A stretch of DNA of 6,699 nucleotides from Acidobacteriota bacterium (GTDB taxonomy: Bacteria > Acidobacteriota > Terriglobia > Terriglobales > Acidobacteriaceae): positions 1 to 6,699 of the forward strand of contig JAJXZK010000113.1 of the NCBI GenBank assembly GCA_021780095.1, in the 5' to 3' direction. A program made the translations under genes and the position numbers. The notes under the pieces are model-generated. The model worked only from the letters and a program-made list of their open reading frames with translations. It was not told the origin of the DNA and made no database searches. Numbering within the stretch: the stretch's first letter is position 1; each line of letters starts with the position of its first letter. This document shows positions 1 to 4,574 of this stretch, in pieces.

Positions 1-1
1 T

Positions 2-448
2 AAACATCTCAACAGCCCGGAATTCAAGCAGCAAATGGCGGAGATTGCGAAGCAGCAAGCCGATTTAAAGCATTTGGATTTCGCGCAGATGCAGCGCCAG
101 ATCGACGCCGCCACCGCGAAGATCAATAGCCCGGAGTTCAGGCAGCAAATGAAAAGTCTTCAAAGGCAGATGGCAAGCCGGGATTGGCAGCGCAGCATGG
201 AAGAAGCCAGTAAGCAACTGAAAGTCGCAGAACAGCAGCAGGAGAACGCCATCCAAAGGTTGGACCTATCCAAGGTGCAGGAACAGATCGATGCCGCCAC
301 GGCCAAAATTAGTAGCCCGGAGTTCAAACAAAAAATGGACGATCTGCAAAAACAGATTGAAAGCGGAGCCATGGAGCGCAGCATGGAAGAGGCCAGCAAG
401 CAGCTGAAAGCGGCAGAAGATCAGACGCGTCAGGTACAGACAAAGTAA
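2..448 (+). CDS. C-terminal part of a tandem-repeat coiled-coil protein (5' end outside window)
   Basis: The reading frame is open from base 2 and ends at TAA 446-448. The first in-window ATG (35) lies inside a repeat, so the true start is upstream of the window. The visible part is almost wholly Gln, Lys, Glu, Ala, Met and Ser, with no proline break except the recurring SPEF, which predicts long helices or coiled coil. Two repeats of exactly 62 residues (bases 74-259 and 260-445) share about 58% identity by my count. Each has the order LD..., QIDAATAKI, SPEF, SMEEASKQLK, and the second ends precisely at the stop codon. A shorter copy with NSPEFKQQM lies at 11-37. No membrane segment or catalytic motif is visible. 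Acidobacterial BlaR1/M56-type membrane peptidases can carry charged helical tails of this style, so this may be such a tail. That is a guess; the function is unknown. Confidence 0.8.
   Translation, partial: KHLNSPEFKQQMAEIAKQQADLKHLDFAQMQRQIDAATAKINSPEFRQQMKSLQRQMASRDWQRSMEEASKQLKVAEQQQENAIQRLDLSKVQEQIDAATAKISSPEFKQKMDDLQKQIESGAMERSMEEASKQLKAAEDQTRQVQTK
74..445 (+). repeat. Two in-frame 186-bp tandem repeats (62 residues each)
   Basis: Copies at 74-259 and 260-445 encode 62 residues each, with landmarks QIDAATAKI, SPEF and SMEEASKQLK at the same offsets. The DNA is clearly related but many third positions differ, for example gacgcc against gatgcc, so the duplication is not recent. A partial, shorter-period copy precedes them at about 11-73, where the distance between NSPEF motifs is 38 residues rather than 62. 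Confidence 0.85.
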
Positions 449-627
449 CTCGATCGCTTGACAGGCTCGCTGCGAAGGCAAGCCTTGCCGACGAGCCCAT
501 TCGCTGGCCAATTCTTGTCGTTGATGCTCTTGTAGCTGTCGACATCCAGCATCATGTTCCCAACGCCCCAAACGAAGTGTTCCACATCCCACAGGGCCTG
601 ACGCACCTTCGGTTCAATAAACCGCAT
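430..627 (-). pseudogene. Possible minus-strand small gene or gene remnant, unrecognised
   Basis: Reading minus from ATG 627-625 to TGA 432-430 gives 65 residues beginning MRFIEPKVRQALWDVEHFVW and containing VGNMMLDVDSYKSINDKNWP. Over 481-600, GC by codon position in this frame is about 58% (first), 33% (second) and 78% (third), the pattern expected of real genes at this base composition. The signal fades upstream of about 600, and the last residues overlap the 3' end of the coiled-coil gene. This fits either a decayed fragment of a longer protein or a small intact protein. The frame stays open upstream to about 750, but the peptide there has poor coding character. A weak AAGG lies about 12 bases before the ATG. 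I do not recognise the family. Confidence 0.3.
464..497. terminator. Two-part hairpin after the coiled-coil gene (possible terminator)
   Basis: The outer arms GGCTCG (464-469) and CGAGCC (492-497) enclose inner arms GGCAA (477-481) and TTGCC (485-489). An asymmetric internal loop lies between them and the apical loop is three bases. The hairpin starts 15 bases after the stop codon of the coiled-coil gene, a good place for a terminator. No T-run follows it, so it could be a Rho-independent element of atypical form, an mRNA 3'-end stabiliser, or chance. Confidence 0.3.
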
Positions 628-726
628 CCACAATCGAGCCTTGAAGCCACTGGATCGGCTGAGCGCGACCTCGGACCGTCGATTCGCTCGTGTTTCAATT
701 CTGGCGCTCGCGTCGCGACATCTTTG

Positions 727-757
727 TTGCCGGAATCGAACCAATTTCAACTACAGT
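727..757 (+). promoter_or_regulatory. Weak candidate promoter for the DUF6629-type gene
   Basis: TTGCCG (727-732) and TACAGT (752-757) resemble sigma-70 -35 and -10 boxes with a 19-base spacer, about 50 bases before the ATG at 806. Two direct copies of AACCAATT (739-746 and 765-772) sit on either side of the -10. The match is modest and the spacing slightly long. Confidence 0.2.
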
Positions 758-805
758 AAGGACAAACCAATTGGCAGCGTTCCGTGCACTTCAGGAGAAA
801 ATCTC

Positions 806-1468
806 ATGTGTTTTTCAGCGACTGCCAACTTTACCGGAAGCGCCGTACTCGGCGCGATCGGAGTCGCCACTATAGTGGAAGTAAAGCATCGCCGCGAGTT
901 GCTCTTTGCCTCGCTGCCTTGCCTGTTTGCCCTGCATCAATTTACCGAAGGCTTCGTCTGGCTGGGCTTGAACGGCAAACTATCGCAGACCGCCCTGCAT
1001 GGCGTTGCCGCAGCTTATGTCTTATACGCGCAAGGACTGCTTCCGTTTCTCTTGCCGCTCAGTGTGCTGCTGATTGAACCCACGCGGCACCGCCGCAATC
1101 GCATGATGGGTTTCCTCATTCTCGGCAGTGGGCTGGCGCTCTACATCCTTTGGGGATTGATGATGGATCCGCTGCAGGTCTACGCCGTCGGACACAGCAT
1201 CGTGTACAACAATCCGCTCACGACAAACAAGCCTGTGGCCGTCCTCTATGTCATCACCACCTGCGGTGCGCTATTCTTCTCCGGCTTTAGGGATCTGGTG
1301 ATCCTGGGGTGGCTTAACATGGTCGGCCTCATCATCGTCATGCTGATCATGTCCTACGCATTTACCTCCGTGTGGTGCGCCTATGCCGCTGTTGTCAGCG
1401 TCGTCATCTATTTCTTTTTCCGCCGCAGTCGTAGCGCAAGACCAGCGAAATATTTACTCACCGTCTAA
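806..1468 (+). CDS. DUF6629-type integral membrane protein, 220 residues
   Basis: The start is ATG 806, preceded by AGGAG at 793-797 with eight bases between. The frame is open further upstream (an ATG at 641), but the peptide there is not conserved-looking, whereas MCFSATANF is the characteristic N-terminus of the DUF6629 family (often MCFSATASF). The protein is hydrophobic throughout, with about seven likely membrane segments near residues 9-25, 32-54, 68-91, 101-119, 144-160, 164-183 and 186-205. The HQFTEGFVWL (44-53) and SVWCAYAA (188-195) patches match the family's conserved spots. The C-terminus is basic (RRSRSARPAK), suggesting a cytoplasmic end. The family has no established function known to me. 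The gene stands alone, with its own ribosome site and a hairpin at its end. Confidence 0.85.
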   Translation: MCFSATANFTGSAVLGAIGVATIVEVKHRRELLFASLPCLFALHQFTEGFVWLGLNGKLSQTALHGVAAAYVLYAQGLLPFLLPLSVLLIEPTRHRRNRMMGFLILGSGLALYILWGLMMDPLQVYAVGHSIVYNNPLTTNKPVAVLYVITTCGALFFSGFRDLVILGWLNMVGLIIVMLIMSYAFTSVWCAYAAVVSVVIYFFFRRSRSARPAKYLLTV

Positions 1469-1500
1469 TCGAATCTAGCAATTGACGGTGGGAAGTTTTT
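1457..1500 (+). terminator. Intrinsic terminator overlapping the stop codon of the DUF6629-type gene
   Basis: CTCACCGTC (1457-1465) pairs with GACGGTGGG (1484-1492): nine pairs including one T-G. The loop is 18 bases and contains the TAA stop (1466-1468). AAG and then five T (1496-1500) follow directly. The long loop weakens the call, but stem, position and T-run agree. Confidence 0.5.
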
Positions 1501-1511
1501 ACGCGTAGCTT
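1482..1511 (+). promoter_or_regulatory. Candidate promoter for the glycosyltransferase gene
   Basis: TTGACG (1482-1487), a near-perfect -35, is followed 18 bases later by TAGCTT (1506-1511), a poor -10. The -35 shares bases with the right arm of the preceding terminator hairpin. If real, the leader before the TTG start at 1666 would be about 150 bases. The rest of 1469-1665 shows nothing else I can support. Confidence 0.25.
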
Positions 1512-1653
1512 GTTTTTTGATCTCACCATAAATTCGCGCATCCTTGCGCCGCCGCGTCAAGCATATTCATTCATCCGGTTCGCATCCGACCTTAATACAG
1601 CGATCAACTGCGCACGGATACGTTCCGTGCCAGTGTTCGTATTCTCCCCCCTC

Positions 1654-1668
1654 AGGTGACCCCGCTTG
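1654..1668 (+). promoter_or_regulatory. Ribosome binding site deciding a TTG start
   Basis: AGGTGA (1654-1659) matches the anti-Shine-Dalgarno core and lies six bases before TTG (1666-1668). The TGA inside it (1657-1659) is an in-frame stop, so translation cannot begin further upstream in this frame. No ATG or GTG occurs in frame before the first membrane segment. Confidence 0.65.
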
Positions 1669-3543
1669 GCAGCCCCGAGTATCGCCAGACCTTATCCACC
1701 TCTGCGACCCATCCCGGTCGCCGAACCTGCACACTCCCGACAACCGCGTATCAGCGCGTGGATCGACTGCTACCCCGGCCGCGCGTTCCTCGCACTGACC
1801 GCGTTCTATGGAGCGGTACTATTCATTCTTTCTTCCGTGAAGTTGCTTTGGCTGGATGAGCTGATCACGTTGCACATTGCGCGACTGGGAAGTCCTTCCG
1901 CTATCTGGAATGCGCTTGCCCACGGCGCCGATCCCAATCCTCCGCTAACCCATCTTCTCGTCCTCGCTAGCATGCGCTTGTTTGGCGAACATGAGTTTGC
2001 CCTGCGTCTGCCCGCAATGGTTGGCTACTGGATTGGAATGCTGGCGCTGTTTCAATTTTTGCGTCGCTGGGTTTCTGGAACCTGGGCTCTCGCCGGCGTC
2101 GCCATGTCGATGAGCATGGCCGCCTTTCAGTACAGCTACGAGAGCCGATCCTATGGAATCTTTTACGGTCTCGCCATGTTGGCCGTGTACTGCTGGGGCC
2201 GCGCTGTCGATCCATCCACCTCTTCGGTCCGCCGATGGGTCGCTCTGCTGGGCATGGTGGCAGCACTGGCGACTGGAGTCTCCACCAGCTATTTTGCCGT
2301 GCTGGCATTTCTTCCTATCGCCGCCGGAGAAGTTGCGCTCACCTTCGCGCGCTGGCAACATGCGGGCTGGCGAGAAGATTCATTCCTGCGCTCGATTCAG
2401 TTGCGGATATGGGCCGCCATGGCGATCGCCGGAGCCCCTCTGCTGTTGTTTCGTCCGTTGATTCAGCATGCCATCGCGGAGTTTGCGCCCCATGCCTGGA
2501 ATAAGGTCTCCTTCGATCAGGTCAGCGACTCATATACTGAGATGGTCGAGTACATCCTTTTTCCCATTCTCGCGCTGCTCCTCTTCACAATTGTGGTTCT
2601 TGTGCTCTCTCGATTTTGCGCGCACTGCCGCGCGTCTATTCGTCCGCGATGGATAGGAAGCCTCGCCACAGAACAGGCATATTTCAAGCGCAGTCGTCTT
2701 CCGCTGCATGAGGCCGTCGCGGTCTTTGCGCTGATGGCGTATCCCATCCTTGGCTATATCGTCGCATCGATCCGCGGCGGCATGATGTCGCCGCGGTTCG
2801 TGATCCCCGTGTGCTTTGGCTTTGCCATTGCCGGCACCATGGCCTGCTATCGCATCTTTGGCCATCTGCGTTTCGCTGCCGTCAGCCTGCTACTGCTATG
2901 CACGGTATGGTTTGGCGTGCGCGAGTCAGTGATCGCGTACTGGTACAGCGAACAGAAACAGTGCTTCTACAGAGTAGTGGACCACTTTCCCCTCGCAGAA
3001 TTTCCCACCGGTCCTATCGCTATTCCCGATCCGCTGTTGGCCCTTACGTTTCGCCATTACGCGCCACCCGGCCTCGCTGCGCGAGTCGTGTTTCCCGTGG
3101 ATTTTCCCGCGATTCGCCACGACCGCGGCGACGACTCCCCGGAGCAGAATCTTTGGGCGGGACGAAACAGCCTGTATCGCCTGCCGATCGTCACCCTGGC
3201 ATCGCTGCAGCATAGTGCCGGCAAATATGTGATTCTTACCGACGATAAAAATTGGATGCTACAGGACCTCCTGCAGCATCGCTATCCAATTCAACGACTA
3301 GATATCAACAGCAGGGCAACAGCGATCGGCGGCTTTACTCCGCTGAGCCACGGAACGCCCGTCTTCTATTCGGCCGCCGGAGACAAGTTTTTCAAAACCC
3401 ATCCCGGCCTCGTGCTGGCTCCCATTCACATTCAAAGGGCAGAGAATCTTCCCGCCGGCAAGCTCAGCGTTGCTGAGGGAGGCGCGTTTAGTCTGCGACA
3501 CTCAACCTCGCCAAGTGCGCATCGCGCAGCGCCCGGTTGGTAG
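1666..3543 (+). CDS. GT-C superfamily membrane glycosyltransferase (ArnT/PMT/RgtA-like), 625 residues
   Basis: This is probably a polytopic inner-membrane enzyme that moves a sugar from a polyprenyl-phosphate carrier to an envelope or extracytoplasmic acceptor; the substrate cannot be read from sequence. After a proline-rich N-terminus (1-38) and a first membrane helix (about 40-60) comes the acidic pair D64-E65 in WLDELIT, the site of the GT-C catalytic acidic motif. NPPL follows at 91-94 (compare HPPL in PMT_2 proteins), then ALRLPA (112-117) and ESRSYG (159-164), all typical of the PMT_2/RgtA family. Further hydrophobic segments lie near 118-134, 138-155, 165-178, 190-222, 247-262, 294-315, 350-368, 378-394 and 402-417. 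SPRFVIP (375-381) recalls the (R)Y-P patch before the last helices. About 200 residues after 424 form a soluble C-terminal part. The start is TTG, as no in-frame alternative precedes the first helix. The gene seems monocistronic, ending at a strong terminator. Family placement is firm, specificity unknown. Confidence 0.85.
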   Translation: MAAPSIARPYPPLRPIPVAEPAHSRQPRISAWIDCYPGRAFLALTAFYGAVLFILSSVKLLWLDELITLHIARLGSPSAIWNALAHGADPNPPLTHLLVLASMRLFGEHEFALRLPAMVGYWIGMLALFQFLRRWVSGTWALAGVAMSMSMAAFQYSYESRSYGIFYGLAMLAVYCWGRAVDPSTSSVRRWVALLGMVAALATGVSTSYFAVLAFLPIAAGEVALTFARWQHAGWREDSFLRSIQLRIWAAMAIAGAPLLLFRPLIQHAIAEFAPHAWNKVSFDQVSDSYTEMVEYILFPILALLLFTIVVLVLSRFCAHCRASIRPRWIGSLATEQAYFKRSRLPLHEAVAVFALMAYPILGYIVASIRGGMMSPRFVIPVCFGFAIAGTMACYRIFGHLRFAAVSLLLLCTVWFGVRESVIAYWYSEQKQCFYRVVDHFPLAEFPTGPIAIPDPLLALTFRHYAPPGLAARVVFPVDFPAIRHDRGDDSPEQNLWAGRNSLYRLPIVTLASLQHSAGKYVILTDDKNWMLQDLLQHRYPIQRLDINSRATAIGGFTPLSHGTPVFYSAAGDKFFKTHPGLVLAPIHIQRAENLPAGKLSVAEGGAFSLRHSTSPSAHRAAPGW

Positions 3544-3552
3544 CAAAAGAAA

Positions 3553-3597
3553 AGCTTGAGACCCGCATCAACTGCGGATCTCAGGCTCTTCTTTTTT
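3553..3597. terminator. Strong bidirectional intrinsic terminator between convergent genes
   Basis: Arms of 15 bases (3553-3567 and 3573-3587) pair with a single C-A mismatch and one T-G pair around a five-base loop (3568-3572). On the plus side, CTTC and then six T (3592-3597) follow. On the minus side, the A-rich stretch 3545-3553 reads as a T-rich tail. It lies ten bases after the glycosyltransferase stop and just before the stop of the convergent Spy-like gene, so it can end transcripts from both. Confidence 0.88.
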
Positions 3598-3609
3598 CCG
3601 TTGAACTAT

Positions 3610-4230
3610 TTATTGACCAGACTGCGGTCCAGGTCCCTCGCCAGGCCCTCCCGATCCAAAGCGATGATGGAAATGCTCCTGCCGCATTTGCTGCAGCTTC
3701 AATTTCTGCTCCGGCGTCAGCGCCTCGCGCATGTCCAGATGGAAATTGACAGCCGCCCTGTTCTCTACCAGTCTCGCGGCGCTGATTTCTTCCAGCTTGC
3801 TGTTGATCGCACTCCGATCCGGAGTTTCGGCTGAGAGCATCTCTCTCAACTCCAGCTTCTTAACCTGCAAGTCTGCCCGATTGTGAATCTCAGCTTTGCG
3901 GAAATCGAACGTCTCCGTGCGAATCTTCTGCGCCTGTTCCGGCGTCATGCCGATCCGCTCGCGGAATGTAGGATTGTTGGCCATCCGTGCCAGCATGAAT
4001 TCGTGGTGACCATGCATTCTTCCCCAATCGCCGTGGCCCCATCGCATATCTCCGCGATCCCATGGATCGGGCCGATTCATCTGGTGCATGCCCTGGGGAC
4101 GAAACTGTTGGTTTGTAACGGCCTGCGATGGTGGGGGGGACGAGGCCGGGGCAGCATTCTGACCAAAGGCCAGCGGCAACGACACGGCAAGGGAAACGAG
4201 GGCGAGCGCGACTTTCGAGTGAATTCGCAT
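3610..4230 (-). CDS. Exported Spy/CpxP-like (LTxxQ) periplasmic protein, 206 residues
   Basis: The start is ATG 4230-4228 with GGAGAAG (minus strand, 4242-4236) five bases upstream. Residues 1-23 form a signal peptide: the basic MRIHSK, a hydrophobic core and AFG before the likely cleavage. A disordered Pro/Gln stretch follows (about 24-60), then a His/Trp/Met-rich patch (63-80, including GHGDWGRMHGHH). The helical part (about 81-190) carries the two family hallmarks MTPEQ (95-99) and LTPEQ (171-175), and the tail is Gly/Pro-rich (192-206). This fits the LTxxQ family (Spy, CpxP, CnrX/ZraP relatives): small periplasmic helical proteins acting as ATP-independent chaperones or metal/stress sensors. 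The His/Met clusters could bind metal, which is inference. No sensor kinase or sigma factor gene lies next to it. It diverges from the reductase gene across a dyad-rich region. Confidence 0.85.
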   Translation of the reverse strand: MRIHSKVALALVSLAVSLPLAFGQNAAPASSPPPSQAVTNQQFRPQGMHQMNRPDPWDRGDMRWGHGDWGRMHGHHEFMLARMANNPTFRERIGMTPEQAQKIRTETFDFRKAEIHNRADLQVKKLELREMLSAETPDRSAINSKLEEISAARLVENRAAVNFHLDMREALTPEQKLKLQQMRQEHFHHRFGSGGPGEGPGPQSGQ

Positions 4231-4306
4231 TTTTTCTTCTCCGGTGTTTCACGTTTATCTTGTGCTCGAGTGCATCTTGATTTGCGAACGTTGTCCGCTT
4301 TGGCGT

Positions 4307-4333
4307 GACAGTGTCCGACATTCCTGTAGACAC
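4307..4333. promoter_or_regulatory. Cluster of GACA/TGTC dyads upstream of the Spy-like gene
   Basis: GACA-G-TGTC (4307-4315) overlaps a longer dyad, GTGTC (4311-4315) with GACAC (4329-4333), whose inner parts ACA/TGT (4318-4320, 4325-4327) can also pair. It lies about 80-100 bases before the start of the minus-strand gene, where an operator or an upstream activator site would fit. No regulator can be named. Confidence 0.25.
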
Positions 4334-4413
4334 GATCGTCGAGGGAGAGTTTCGCTCGCCACTCCACATATTTCTTGAGCGTTCCGCGTCCCACTGCGGG
4401 CACACTCCACCCA

Positions 4414-4456
4414 TGCATCCATGCGCACCGGATGCACGCAGCCACGGCGGTGGCTG
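4414..4456. repeat. Two consecutive stem-loop-forming inverted repeats in the divergent region
   Basis: TGCATCC (4414-4420) and GGATGCA (4430-4436) are perfect seven-base arms with a nine-base gap. Immediately after them, CAGCCAC (4439-4445) and GTGGCTG (4450-4456) are perfect seven-base arms with a four-base loop. No T-run follows. They lie mid-way between the two divergent genes and could act as regulator sites or as leader structure. Confidence 0.35.
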
Positions 4457-4515
4457 GGTGAGAGACGGACCCTTCCCGCACCAAGTCTCAAGCGAAGAGG
4501 AGATTGACTAGCTTG

Positions 4516-4529
4516 GTGACCCCGGTCAC
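4516..4529. promoter_or_regulatory. Operator-like palindrome upstream of the reductase gene
   Basis: GTGACC (4516-4521) and GGTCAC (4524-4529) form a perfect six-base dyad with a two-base centre, 45 bases before the reductase ATG. That is the position of a typical repressor or activator site. TATGCT (4553-4558) nearby could be a -10, but no acceptable -35 lies at normal spacing, which would suit an activated promoter. This is inference from position and symmetry only. Confidence 0.35.
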
Positions 4530-4574
4530 ACCACGCCAACATGCCTCCCGTTTATGCTATGAAGTAGGAAGCTT

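Noticed and set aside
520..560. Similarity of the minus-strand peptide LDVDSYKSIND to the GGDEF-domain motif (LDIDHFKxIND)
   Set aside because: The flanking residues do not fit: YGH is missing after IND, no GGDEF signature follows, and the preceding sequence is unlike a diguanylate cyclase. A short match of this kind can be chance.
641..805. Upstream extension of the DUF6629-type protein by 55 residues from ATG 641
   Set aside because: MCFSATANF at 806 is the family N-terminus and has a well-spaced AGGAG. The upstream peptide is Arg/Ser-rich and lacks a good ribosome site.
1945..2361. Antisense 138-residue frame inside the glycosyltransferase gene
   Set aside because: It is composition-driven, with many His, Gln and Gly and no recognisable domain, and it lies opposite a clearly coding GT-C frame.
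4231..4330. ECF-sigma-like promoter (GGAAT box) before the Spy-like gene
   Set aside because: GGAAT is present on the minus strand, but no convincing partner box lies at the expected spacing.
3890..4414. Overlapping minus-strand 174-residue frame across the start of the Spy-like gene
   Set aside because: It uses another frame of a gene with a clear signal peptide, ribosome site and LTxxQ motifs. The peptide is Arg/Pro-rich without domain features.
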